Positions 1 to 10,485 of a stretch of DNA of 64,000 nt are shown here, piece after piece. The notes beneath the pieces are model-generated. The model was not told where the DNA came from and ran no database searches. It saw nothing but the letters and a program-made list of their open reading frames with translations. Each line of letters begins with the position of its first letter. Position 1 is the first letter of the stretch. Location of the stretch: positions 1-64,000 of the forward strand of contig NXFV01002030.1 in assembly GCA_002803225.1 (NCBI GenBank). Reading direction: 5' to 3'. Origin of the DNA: Gamarada debralockiae (taxonomy: Eukaryota > Ascomycota > Leotiomycetes > Helotiales > Hyphodiscaceae). A program made the position numbers and the translations under genes.

Positions 1-520
1 TAAGCGCGGGTGTTGCACAGCCGGGCCGTGGGTCTGTAGCCCAACGGCGTGTAAGATTTAATATTAAGCGCAGGTTGGCGCCAAATTTATACTAACTGTG
101 AGCGTTGGAGTTTAGATCCTAGTGGGAAAAAAAGCTGGAATCTGGCCTCATTGTTTCAGAAGACAGCTCTAGTGGGAATGTTCTTTTATTTCGCACCGAG
201 GGCAACAGGTGTCGGCACGTAAACCCTCGATACTGCCTCGCAGTTCTAAATCTGCGGTCTCACAACTCCAACAGAGCAGTTGGTTCCTATTCTTGGTGTC
301 TCTTGAATCAAAGATTTTGATCCTCTACCACGAGCAGTGCTATATTTGATTGACTCTGTTTGTCGACTGTTGAGCATAAATATCTCCTCAAGGTGGTATT
401 CTTCAGATCACTCGCCTTTCATATATATCATTATACCTACATCACTCTATCATACGAGTTTAATTCGGTTTAAATCTACGATACGCTCTCCTTCCTCTAT
501 CCCAAATTCAAGACGATAAA
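1..520. other. intergenic, upstream of first gene
   Basis: No gene is supported here. The last 150 bases before the ATG at 521 are pyrimidine- and TA-rich with a purine-rich AAACC-like start context (GATAAAATGG), as expected of a fungal promoter and 5' leader. Confidence 0.5.
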
Positions 521-1708
521 ATGGCAGCTGCCGCTCTGGGTGGTGCGTTCAACATTGTGAGCGGGGTCTTCGGCGCTCTCGGACTAGCAAACTTTGGAGC
601 ATCATTTGTTCCCAAGCCTCCAGTGGCTGTGACACAAGTTACAGTAGCAATCGGGAACGCGGAGAATTCTACGATCACGGATCCGGACAACCTCGCTGGA
701 AATATACCCGCTATTAGCGTCTTCAGTGTCGACGGTCGTCTCGTTGGCTCTGACGGTGGCAATTCTAAAAAGACTTGGCCCGCAGGTTCAGTTAATTCCA
801 TCCCAATCAAGAACAACAAAGGCGTGGAGAACGTACAGTCAGAATACGTTGCTATATATGCCACTGGAACGGATGCAGTGTGCATCTCTGCCATTGGCCT
901 CAAAAATCCCAATGACGATACCAACTGGGGTTGGACTGGGGATGTAGGGGAGAGCTGTGGGATGCAGTTCCATTGGTCGGAGACCACAGTGGGCAGTACA
1001 CCAAGTACTAACGACTACCGGTCAGACTGCATCTGGATCAGCGGCTTGGACTCCAACAACGGAATTCGAACCTCCGGTTTCAGCTTTCACATTACCGACT
1101 TCAGTCAAATTACTCCCGCACAAATGCAAGTGTATAATGATAGCCAGCCTATGATGTGCGACAGCCCACCCCGCTTCTCGGCTTGGACGACAATAATCCA
1201 AGAAATCTCACCTCCATTCTTCCTACCACCTTTACAATACAATACCACGGATGGCACTGACCTCGTTCCTGACGCGGTTCTCGTTGCGGGGGTTGATAAG
1301 ACGGATTACAGCCTGGTTCAAGTAGGAACGGATGGCCTAGCAATCCATCCTGTACGACTGCCATCTCCAGATGGCTTTGCCGCGCCGCCGAAACGGAGCG
1401 AGAAATACGTTACCAAGCGTTCACCTGCCTTCAATAGCACGCTGATCTCGAGCTCATACCCAGGACACTCGGCGAGCCGATTATGCGATAGTGATAACTC
1501 TTATGGACCAGATGTGATCTCGGAGGCTGAGGGCCTGTTCTGCGATATGGAGGAGAAACAACTCTGGCCATTGTGCTCGCAACCTTCACAGAAGGCCTGC
1601 TTTGATACTGAAACATACACATTGCGGGGGAGTTCCGCGAAACGAGCGCCTGCCCCGATGAAGAGCTATGACACGATCAAGAAGTGGGGTTCAGCGACTA
1701 AAGTGTGA
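521..1708 (+). CDS. Intronless protein of unknown function, 395 aa
   Basis: A single open frame with a good start context (AAAATGG) and no need for introns. The first 30 residues are Ala/Gly-rich and hydrophobic (GGAFNIVSGVFGALGLANFG), which could be a membrane-inserting or weak secretory segment, although no charged N-region precedes it. The middle carries several Cys (near residues 122, 144, 168, 213) and Trp-rich stretches such as NWGWTG, suggesting a compact extracellular-type fold. Near residues 289-305 and 375 there are dibasic KR pairs that could be processed by a kexin protease. I do not recognise the family beyond the impression of a conserved Pezizomycotina hypothetical protein; no catalytic motif is visible. 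It sits alone, with a degraded repeat patch immediately downstream. Confidence 0.75.
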   Translation: MAAAALGGAFNIVSGVFGALGLANFGASFVPKPPVAVTQVTVAIGNAENSTITDPDNLAGNIPAISVFSVDGRLVGSDGGNSKKTWPAGSVNSIPIKNNKGVENVQSEYVAIYATGTDAVCISAIGLKNPNDDTNWGWTGDVGESCGMQFHWSETTVGSTPSTNDYRSDCIWISGLDSNNGIRTSGFSFHITDFSQITPAQMQVYNDSQPMMCDSPPRFSAWTTIIQEISPPFFLPPLQYNTTDGTDLVPDAVLVAGVDKTDYSLVQVGTDGLAIHPVRLPSPDGFAAPPKRSEKYVTKRSPAFNSTLISSSYPGHSASRLCDSDNSYGPDVISEAEGLFCDMEEKQLWPLCSQPSQKACFDTETYTLRGSSAKRAPAPMKSYDTIKKWGSATKV

Positions 1709-1989
1709 TGGAGTCAGCTTGGATAAAATAATTACTGTCATAGGCTGCTTCTGCTTGGTATAGGGGCCGGATTCCGGGTAAATTTGGGGTTCGGCGTGTA
1801 GTGTTAAGAAATCTCCTTTTTAAGCGAGTTGTGAAATTTCTGCTCTGATTATTTGCGTTTTGTACAAATATAACCTGCCTTTACCTTTGTCTCCCACTCG
1901 TATTTTCATTTTGAATTCTATACTCTAATAAGGAGGTATAACTTCCAGAGTAACTAGGAGCAGCTGTTTGCGCTTCATTCAATAACCAT

Positions 1990-2915
1990 CATCCTCTACA
2001 GTCTTCAATTTTTTCGCCAAACCACGCACTAACAGCAACTTATTACCCAAGGCCCTCTCCTCAGGCCCTCAGCCTCCTCTCCCAAGGTTCCGAGAAAACA
2101 CACACTTTGCAATGGAGGGCAAGACTCAACGCATATATGCTGTGCCCTCTACGAACCTACAGTACTCCTAGGAGTATCTGCACAGGCTAGATTAAGCCAA
2201 GGGAAGTGTTTTGACAGGTTGCATAGGCAAGCAGGAGCTGTAATAGATCGCCAGCTATTTTAGAGGTTTAGATAGCCTAGAATACAGAGATTTTATAAAT
2301 GCGACAATAATGCCAAACACGACTACAATACCTTTATAAGGGGAAAGCAAATAAACTGCTATTCAATTTAGGTATCTTAGAATAGTCTCAAGGCCCTTAA
2401 GTAAATCAAGGGAAGATCTTAGAAGAGAGTTCAAATAGCCTAGATACAAAATTATAGTCGTGATTGGCCTAGATAAGGTATAATACGATATGCGAGTATC
2501 CATTGTAATATTATAGACTATATAGACATATATTTACGATTCTATAGCTTATGGCCAGCCAGGTATAGACTAGATAAAGGATACCTTACTTAGGACAATC
2601 TAAATAATAAGTACTCTGGAAGAAAGGCATTGGCAAGTACAATGATCTATGATGTTTGGATATATACGGAGAAGGAAAGAGAGGGAATAGGTGTATATCT
2701 AGGGGCTAGACCTCTAATATCTAGTATAAAGAGGTGCGCGAGGCAGCCGTCTTTAGGATACATTGGCTTTGTATATACTGACTGGCAAAACCTACCTGAC
2801 GGCCGCTTTATTGGCCAATAGTCCAGGCTCTCCTGGCTGTCCTACTATAGTCTCCGACTTACACAGGACGCTAAAAGGATAAATCAATTAATCAATCAAT
2901 TTGTAGTGAGGAGAT
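1990..2915. repeat. AT-rich degenerate repeat relic (RIP-like)
   Basis: About 0.9 kb with no credible coding frame and very frequent TA, CTAG and TATA steps, few CpG and many stops in all frames, unlike the flanking genes. It ends in a short ATCAATTAATCAATCAAT tract near 2883-2902. This is the look of a transposon copy destroyed by repeat-induced point mutation. The element class cannot be assigned by eye. Boundaries are approximate; bases 1709-1990 are ordinary 3' flank of the first gene. Confidence 0.5.
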
Positions 2916-2932
2916 AGCCTATCATTTGCAGG

Positions 2933-3112
2933 GTGACTTTACCCACGCTTCGTTTGGAGTTCAGTTGCCCAGAGGACTTTCAAATTTATCTTCGATATGA
3001 GCATCATGTTGGATACGATGCAATGCTGGCGGAGAAGAAAATCCTAGCGGATGAGAGAGTGCTAGAATTTTCACCGGGCGTCTTTTGGGATGTCTTGGAT
3101 AGGAAGTGTTGA
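2933..3112 (+). pseudogene. Orphan 3'-exon-like fragment, about 59 codons
   Basis: Directly after a good 3' splice site (ATCATTTGCAG at 2921-2931) an open frame starting at GTG 2933 runs to TGA 3110-3112. It encodes a balanced, charged, globular-looking segment (for example PEDFQIYLRYEHHVGYDAML, then VLEFSPGVFWDVLDRKC). The sequence upstream is the AT-rich relic, so any 5' exons are gone or unrecognisable. I infer a last exon left from a gene cut by insertion and decay; chance openness is the alternative. Confidence 0.3.
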
Positions 3113-3280
3113 AGCGTGGCCGGAGTTGAAAGCAAAAGCATTCGGTCTTCGTACAAGAATCAGCCATACGAATCGAAATAAGATTCAATGCGAGTACTGC
3201 AGAAAATCAAATTGCTTTTGCGACCTCATCTCGAACCACCCCTACAAGCCAAAAATCTTTCCTCCATCCGTAGATATCAT

Positions 3281-4155
3281 CTAGCCAGTAACCCAACCAC
3301 TCTCCTCAGAACAGAGTATCGCAACAACCGCCGTGATTCCCTTCACATCAGCAGCTCTCCCTCCAGTAACCTTCGAATCCTTCACAGCCTCGACGCCATC
3401 AAGATCATCCCTCGCGGCAGACAATGGCCAGATCTGAATGTAAGGCTTGAGCATGCTGTGGAAGTCTACCCCAGCATGTTTCCACATCTCAGTTGCTACC
3501 GGCCCCGGGTTTACCGAATTGACCGTAGCGTTTCAGCCAACTCTCTGCTCCAGCTTCGCATCGTAGCATCCAAAGCTGCTTTGGTGCTAGTGTAGACGCA
3601 TTGTCCTACGAATGCAAAGGTAGCGCTGATGCTGATGATGTTGACGATGCGGCCACTGCGGTCAGCAGGGAGGTATGGCTGTCCGGCCTGGATGAGCAGT
3701 AAGGGGCTCTGAACGTTGACTGCGCACATGGTCTGGATATCCTCAGCGGTGATATTGAGAATGGGTTTGATATCACTGATGATAGTATTGTTGATGATAA
3801 TATCGATCTGGAATTTGCCTGTTGCTGAATTGGCGAAATGGTGCTTTGCTCGAGACATGACACTGGCAGGTCTAGTTGGAGATCTAAAGGTCCGATTGCA
3901 CAGGGAAAATTTGCACATTGCGTATTTGTGACGGGGTGGGTGGCTACTTTGCCTACCAACTCGACGGAAGATGGAGAAGTGAAGCTGAGAACTATGGAAG
4001 AAGCCTTTGGATGCGAGGTTTTCTGCGATTGCAGCTTCAATGCCTTGAGGTTGTTAGATTATGTAGCAAAACATCAATGAAATGTAATTTGGCGGGAACT
4101 GACCTCGACTTCCACCGGTCACATACGCGAGCAACCCTTCATGTAGACGATGCAT
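3281..4155 (-). pseudogene. Short-chain dehydrogenase/reductase pseudogene
   Basis: Read on the minus strand, a start at 4155 leads into the Rossmann dinucleotide-binding motif VTGGSRG, split by a plausible 61-nt intron (4044-4104) that joins as VTGGSRGIEAAIAENLASKG. Further on come the NNxI-type segment (DIIINN), the active-site motif YTSTKAALD (YxxxK), VNSVNPGPVATEM and a C-terminal EESGWVTG. These are the ordered landmarks of a classical SDR of about 250 residues. They do not stay in one frame: shifts are needed after LASKG (about 4000), before SPTRPASVMSRAKHHF (about 3880) and before TVNSVNPGP (about 3520), and the frame stops at TAG 3281-3283, a few residues early. Three frameshifts and a truncated end make this a decayed gene. 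It lies beside the AT-rich relic, which fits local degeneration. Confidence 0.8.
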
Positions 4156-4566
4156 TTTGTATAGTTGAACTAGACCTCGGCGAAGGGAATCCTATTGGCA
4201 ACTAGAAATTGAAGAAAAAGTAGGATGAGTAGAATCTAGGAATCGAGTATTTATACCAAAGGTAACTTTACGATACACAGTCCTTGTGCGTGCGAAAACA
4301 GCGGGGGCTTGTCCAACGAATATGTCGTACACAACAACACACCAGTCACATGGCCCTCAATATTCAATTGTTTTCAGAATGAAGAAGATATGGCACTTAA
4401 ACTTAAAGTTCTGGAAATGGATTTAAAAAGACAAGCAGTTGTGTGAACGCCATGAGGTATATCATTAATAGTGTACAAACATCAAGGTATGATGCAGGAG
4501 ATACCCATGGCAAGATCTAGACACAGGCTAGTCGCTGATACAAATGAAAGATGCATATGTTCTAAT
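4156..4566. other. intergenic, no gene seen
   Basis: Holds the former promoter of the SDR pseudogene and the 3' flank of KGD2. No conserved motif or RNA gene was recognised. Confidence 0.4.
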
Positions 4567-6029
4567 CTACAGGAGCATTCTGCGAGGATCCTCGATGTAC
4601 TGCTTGACCTTCACCAAGAACTGCACTGCCTCTCTGCCGTCGAGCAGACGATGATCATAGGTGAGAGCCAAGTACATCATGGGTCGGATGACGATTTGAC
4701 CGTTGACAACAACTGGCTTCTCGTTAATGGCATGCAGTCCAAGAACGGCAGTCTGAGGAAGGTTGATGATTGGGGTTCCCATCAATGAACCGAAGACTCC
4801 GCCATTGCTGATGGTGAAAGTACCGCCAGCCATATCCTCGATGGTAAGCTTGTTGTCACGAGCCTAAAATTCAGGATTAGCACATAGCCAGGGCTGCCCA
4901 AAAACATCTGACATACCTTCTTGCCAAGAGCTGCGATTTCCTTCTCGATGGTAATGAGATCCATCGACTCCGAGTTCCGCACAACTGGAGTTACCAGACC
5001 TTTCTCAGTAGCAACAGCAACGCTGATATCCACGTAGTCTCTGTAGACAATGGTATCACCACCATTCTCGCCCTCAATAGATGCATTGACAGCCGGGATG
5101 TCCTTCATTGCCAGAACACACGCGCGCGAGAATAGACTCATGAACCCAAGTTTCACACCAGTCTTCTTCAACACCTCGTCCTTGTAGAGTTTCCGGAATT
5201 CCATTACGGCAGACATATCGACCTCATTGAAGGTTGTGAGGGAGGCTGCAGTGTTCTGGGACTGCTTCAGGCGTTCCGCGATGCGCAGGCGCATACGGTT
5301 CATCTTGACCTATATTGATTGTCAGCCACCGCAAGCACTGAACAAGGAATGTGTGTATCATACGCGACGCTCTTCACGGTTACCAAGGGCAGGTGTAGAG
5401 CTGGCAGACTTCGAATCAGCCTTTGACTCGGATTGTTTTGGCGGCGGAGTCTCCTTCTTGGGCTCTGGCTTCTTCTCTTGTGGTGGAGCAGCTGGACTTG
5501 ATTCTTCCTCCGGTTTCGATTCCTCCTTCTTCGAAGGTTCGGGATCTGAGGACGTCGACTGGTCTTTTGACGTAGCTTCCTTTGGTTCCGCCTCTCCCTT
5601 CTCCTTCTCACCTCCTGATGGCGCGCCTCCGAGCTCCAGACGGGCCAAATCCTGACCAACAGACACAGTATCTTCTTCGTTCACAAAGAATTCCTTAATT
5701 GTACCAGCTTCGGGAGCATTGACCGCAACATCAATCTTAGAAAGATAGGAGTTAGCTGTGTAATTCGCTCAGCTTTGCCAGCAGCGAGAAGGTACCTTAT
5801 CTGTCTCAATGGTTGCAATCTCTTCATCCTGCTCGACGAAGTCTCCAACTTGTTTCGACCATTGCTTCAAAGTTCCTTCCGAGATGGATTCGGCCATCTC
5901 TGGGACCTTGACGATTTTGTCGGCATAGGTGCGAAATTGATGGATAACCGGAAGGGGATAGCATCGCAGCTGAGGTACTCTGGTAGTACGGAGCAGGCGT
6001 GCAGAGAGTAGTAATCTTCTTGATAACAT
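4567..6029 (-). CDS. KGD2: Dihydrolipoyl succinyltransferase, E2 of 2-oxoglutarate dehydrogenase, 431 aa
   Basis: Four exons: 5796-6029, 5364-5735, 4917-5309, 4567-4863; introns of 60, 54 and 53 nt, all GT-AG. The protein transfers the succinyl group from lipoyl-lysine to CoA in the mitochondrial matrix (TCA cycle). The first ~35 residues are Arg/Leu/Ser-rich without acids, a mitochondrial presequence. The lipoyl domain follows ([16 protein letters not shown] ... IETDK); the lipoylated Lys78 is the last codon of exon 1, so the modification site sits exactly at the splice junction. A Pro/Glu/Lys/Ser-rich flexible linker spans about residues 110-195. The catalytic acyltransferase domain carries the expected HxxxDG motif in [12 protein letters not shown] near the C-terminus. 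No separate E3-binding domain is visible, as in other succinyltransferases. Length and order match the family. It is divergent from the complex I gene at 6362. Confidence 0.96.
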
Positions 6030-6361
6030 TTTGGAAATGTGAAGAATCGAGAAGGGGGAAGGTTAAAGGAGGGATTTAAGTAGTAAAATATTGTAACCTC
6101 TGCGTAACAAAACAAGCCTCGACGCCACGAGCCTCATCTTTTCAAGCGACGAACGCGCTAGTCCCTAGAGGTAATAATTACGGTAACTTACCGTAGCTAC
6201 CTCCGACCTCACCAAAACGACTCTTATTGATCTCGTCGCCAGCTCAGATCAATTGCGCGGTAACAGTCCAGATACTTTGATTTAAATCAATCCGCGAAAG
6301 CCCAATTGAGTTTGGGCTGCAGCTGTGGAAGCTCAGCCAGGTGCCGCAGGATCAGTGCAAG
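6030..6361. promoter_or_regulatory. Shared promoter of KGD2 and complex I B22-like gene
   Basis: A 332-bp gap between two divergent nuclear genes for mitochondrial energy proteins. It contains a near-palindromic GGTAATAATTACGGTAACTTACC block at about 6171-6193. Co-regulation is an inference from the arrangement. Confidence 0.4.
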
Positions 6362-6882
6362 ATGTCTACTAAACAAACCGTATCGTGAGTCTGCTTCTCC
6401 TCCTCTGCAGAGCTTCAGGCTGATCAGAAGCCTACCTCAGATCCCTCTACCGCCGCTCCCTGAAGCTCGCGCTCGATTGGTCGGTCCATAGGTATCTCTG
6501 GAGAGGTCAGGCGATGTACATTCGATCGTTATTCGAAGCAAACAAGGACATTCGAGAACCAAGACAACAGAGGGCAGGTCTCATGATCGTGCGGATATGG
6601 GAAATTGAGCTGATTACTGGTTGCTAGGCTTTGTTCCAAGAAGCAGAAGATCTGCTGGAGAAATGGAAGCATCCTGATCCATACCATGCACCAACGGCAC
6701 CCGGAGGTTAGTCTTCGAGAGCTGCTTCACGCACTGGGAAAGTTATATTCTGACGTGCTATTCTAGGATCTAAATTCGAACGAAATCTGCCAGCACCAAT
6801 TCTCGATCGTAAGTCAGATCGTCCAGTGCTATTTGCAGCATAGCTAACAGCAAATACAGCTCCACGTCCCATGATATTGTAG
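6362..6882 (+). CDS. Complex I B22-like LYR subunit (NDUFB9 family), 99 aa
   Basis: Five exons: 6362-6384, 6441-6573, 6628-6706, 6767-6808, 6860-6882. The assembled protein has the LYR motif near the start (SSLYRRSLKLALDW), then RGQAMYIRSLFEANKDIREP, a helical EAEDLLEKWKHPDPY segment, and the family C-terminus APGGSKFERNLPAPILDPP. LYR proteins of this family are accessory subunits of mitochondrial NADH:ubiquinone oxidoreductase and bind acyl-carrier protein. The gene is easy to miss because no exon is longer than 133 nt. Intron 2 (6574-6627) uses a GC donor (AGG|GCAGGT) if the QQR-ALFQEAE join is right. A GT-AG alternative (6578-6640) stays in frame but deletes three residues and uses a poor donor (GTCTCA). 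Confidence 0.88.
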
Positions 6883-7864
6883 AATTCGCGAAAGGGATTG
6901 GGTTGGAATTTGTACATACTGCACGTCTAGAACAATGGAAACAGTGCAAAGATTTTGATCTCAAGCAGTCAGCAGACAGACGTCAGCAGTTTGAATTCAT
7001 AAAGAAGCGAAACCCTGCTCGGAGTGTACCTGGAAACCCTAGATCTGTAGAGAAAACGAATTGACGTAACCTCTTCCGAGCTTTTTTAATGATTGCTTGG
7101 TATCGTGACACTTGAACATTTTGCCGATTTATCCGTGCAAGTCTCTGGATTCTCGACCGATCTCAGATAGTTTTCATTCAGGGCTTTTGCTGGTTGAAAA
7201 TAACATCTTGTAGACTCTCGGCATGGTTTTTTGATAGTTCGGAAGCTCGAAAAGACTGCTCAAACTGTGATGTCCATTGGGCGCCTCTCCCCATGATTGA
7301 AGCCGGAGACGCGCCATGTCTCGCAACTCCAAGTCGCGCCTCTTCAAAGTCCGAGCTTCTTTTTTCAATGGCTCGAGGATAGTGGAATCCAATGAATTCG
7401 AAGTCCAGTTGAAGCTTCCAGAAGTGCTATCTCAAAGTTCCAAGTTGCGCGACTTCGAAATGTCCCCAAAGCGCTGAAATGCCATTTCCCTGACATCGAG
7501 ATTTTGAAAACTTTGAAATTCGAACTGTTGAAGCTTCGGAAAACGCTATTGTACCTCGCAGTTCTCCAAGTTGCGCGCGACTTTGAAATATTCGAGCGCT
7601 GATGAGCCGTTTTTCTTCGATATTGAAGCCTCGAAGCTCAAGCTACACGATTAGTATTATCAAATCGCGAGGGCATTTGCAGAAAAGACAGAATGATGAT
7701 CGGTTTTCATAAGATTGATTTCAGAAAGCAATCTTCATCCATTGCCATGGATTTAATGTACAACCATAACGCGGAAAAAGTAACCCGTGTAACCCAGACC
7801 CAGACGACACCCCATTATCATAAAAAGCAGACCATCGAAAACCCAACTACCCAGGAAAGAAAAT
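6883..7864. other. intergenic, with one unexplained open frame
   Basis: Bases 6860-7063 are open in a frame that crosses the stop of the complex I gene. It encodes a charged stretch (EFAKGIGLEFVHTARLEQWK and on, ending RSVEKTN before TGA) with no ATG of its own. It may be an alternative last exon, a relic or chance. Bases 7150-7680 are dense in short TTCGAA, TCGAAG and CGAAGT words, giving a loosely repetitive look. No gene is supported there. Confidence 0.35.
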
Positions 7865-8539
7865 CTAAAGCTCTTGGCTGGCAGTCTTTCCACCCTTGGT
7901 AGTCTTCTTGGGGAGAAGGTCTGGGAAATGAATTAGCGGGTGCTTCAAATTTGCTGATGGAAAACTTACTCTGGTGAATGTTTGGCAAGACACCACCTTG
8001 TGCGATTGTGACGTGTCCGAGAAGCTTGTTCAATTCCTCATCGTTTCGGATGGCGAGTTGCAGGTGACGGGGGATGATACGGGTCTTCTTGTTGTCGCGG
8101 GCAGCGTTACCAGCCAACTCGAGAATTTCAGCCGCAAGATATTCGAGAACGGCGGCGAGGTAGACGGGAGCACCTGAAGATGACGCGTTAGTATCGTGAA
8201 ATGAAGCGCGTTTTGGAATTAGAATGAACTTACCAGCACCAACACGTTGAGCGTAGTTACCCTTCCGGAGAAGACGGTGGACACGACCAACTGGGAATGC
8301 GAGACCAGCCTTGGATGATCGGCTTTGACGAATGAGTTAGCAAATGTGAATCGAAATCGAAATGCGATTGATGTTTGACTTCGAAGATCGAAGTTGAAGG
8401 TCGAAGTGGATGGGTGAAGATGGAAAAAAGACGCGTCAAAGACATCCAAGGTCCAAAACAAAGACAGGAAAGTGAAGAACACTTACGATTGCGCGTTCTT
8501 GGAGCCGCTGGCCTTTCCTCCGGATTTGCCTCCAGTCAT
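7865..8539 (-). CDS. hta1: Histone H2A, 133 aa
   Basis: Four exons: 8487-8539, 8234-8322, 7970-8173, 7865-7920; introns of 164, 60 and 49 nt. The translation is canonical H2[13 protein letters not shown] tail, [22 protein letters not shown], the histone fold through [20 protein letters not shown], then [20 protein letters not shown] and LPNIHQNLLPKK. It ends in SQEL, the phosphoacceptor motif used in the DNA-damage response, so this H2A also does the job of H2A.X as in other fungi. It pairs with H2B in the nucleosome. It is transcribed away from H2B through a common 475-bp promoter, the standard fungal arrangement for matched S-phase expression. Confidence 0.98.
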
Positions 8540-9014
8540 TTTGATTGATTTGGATGTTTGTTGATGAAAATTGGGTGAGTTATGTGGTGAAAGTGGATGA
8601 AGCGGACGTGTAGTAACGTTGGGTGCTGATGTTGTCGATGAAAATTCGTGGATGGAGAGAGGTGGAAGATGTTGGGGGAGGCTTCCTTAAGTACAAGAAA
8701 TCAGTGCCCGCACGTCGAAATCACAGAACTGCGATCAAGCGAGTTTGGGCCAATCAGATCGCCTCATTCGTTGTGGTTGTTTTGGTCTCCGAAGAGACTA
8801 GCGCGCTCGCCTAGCTTGTGATGCCGCGATCAACGCCAATCTGTGGGAAGTACAAATTGATCGCGACTCCCACTCCATCTTCCTTTCTTTCCCTTTCTCC
8901 CCCATCTATCGACCACAACACCCAACGCGCATCAACATCTCAAGTTCATCCACTTTCATCAACATCATACAAATCCCTTTACGACTTCACGTCTAATCTT
9001 CAATTTCAATCAAA
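8540..9014. promoter_or_regulatory. Bidirectional H2A/H2B promoter with repeated GCGATCAA and CCAAT motifs
   Basis: Visible elements: TGCGATCAAGCG at about 8730, GGGCCAATCAGATCGCC at about 8746, GCGATCAACGCCAATC at about 8826 and the reverse copy TTGATCGCGACT at about 8857. Two of the GATCAA words lie close upstream of CCAAT. CCAAT is bound by the HAP/CBF complex; the GCGATCAA word is a candidate histone-specific element inferred from its repetition here. Confidence 0.6.
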
Positions 9015-9684
<670 letters not shown>

Positions 9685-10485
9685 ATGGCTTATTTCTCTC
9701 TCGTTCGGGTTTTCATAAGGACACCGGGTTGCTTTAGCTTTGGGTCATCTGTTGGTGATGAGGCTGAGTAGCCCGAGATCCTCGGGTCATTAATGCGTTA
9801 TGGATGGTTTTTGCGTTTTATGGGGGCACATGTCTTCACGGTCTGCTTTCCGGGGTACGTGGGGTTGTACAATAAAGCGTCTTCAAGGATAGGGAATTCG
9901 AAGACAAATTCAAACATGATCACACATTTCTTTTCTTTGACTTCGAAGACAACTTGCAGGTTGGAACATCAACTTTGATACGTTCTGGAGTTATTTGTGG
10001 TTCGATTTTCGAAGCATCTTCGGTTCATTCTAATGTCAGAAGAATCACGACGTTCAAGATGGAGTTCGGAATTGGCAATTCTTGAAGTTTCGGATATTAC
10101 GCGATTTATGTAACAGGCAGACATCGTTCCCAGACTGCGAAATCTGGTGACTGAAACTTGGGCAGATTTTTGACGCGTTTAAATACGCCTTGGAGTTGGA
10201 GTGGAGCCAAGATCTGGACAAAGGGAGAAAGCATGACCCTTTTTAACTGCATTTGGCGAAGCATTGTGAACTTGACAGAATCGAGGCTTTTCTGATGGTC
10301 AAATCTTAACTGAAAAAGCAACTTCTTGATTCACGGTTTATGAGCATACTTGTACAGCTACCTAAACACAATGAAGGATCCCGAGCGCCATTCAAATACC
10401 ATCTTCACTGACCCAAACGCCAGGATATGCCAGCAAAGAACCACCACAAAACATTCATCAACACCATGACCTAGACAAAGCCAAC
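9685..10485. other. intergenic between convergent H2B and SQS1
   Basis: Two 3' ends face each other across 0.8 kb. No gene, RNA or repeat was recognised. Confidence 0.4.

Noticed and set aside
6441..6640. GT-AG alternative for intron 2 of the complex I gene (donor 6578, acceptor 6640)
   Set aside because: It remains in frame but deletes three residues of a conserved helix and uses a weak GTCTCA donor; kept as a minor possibility only.
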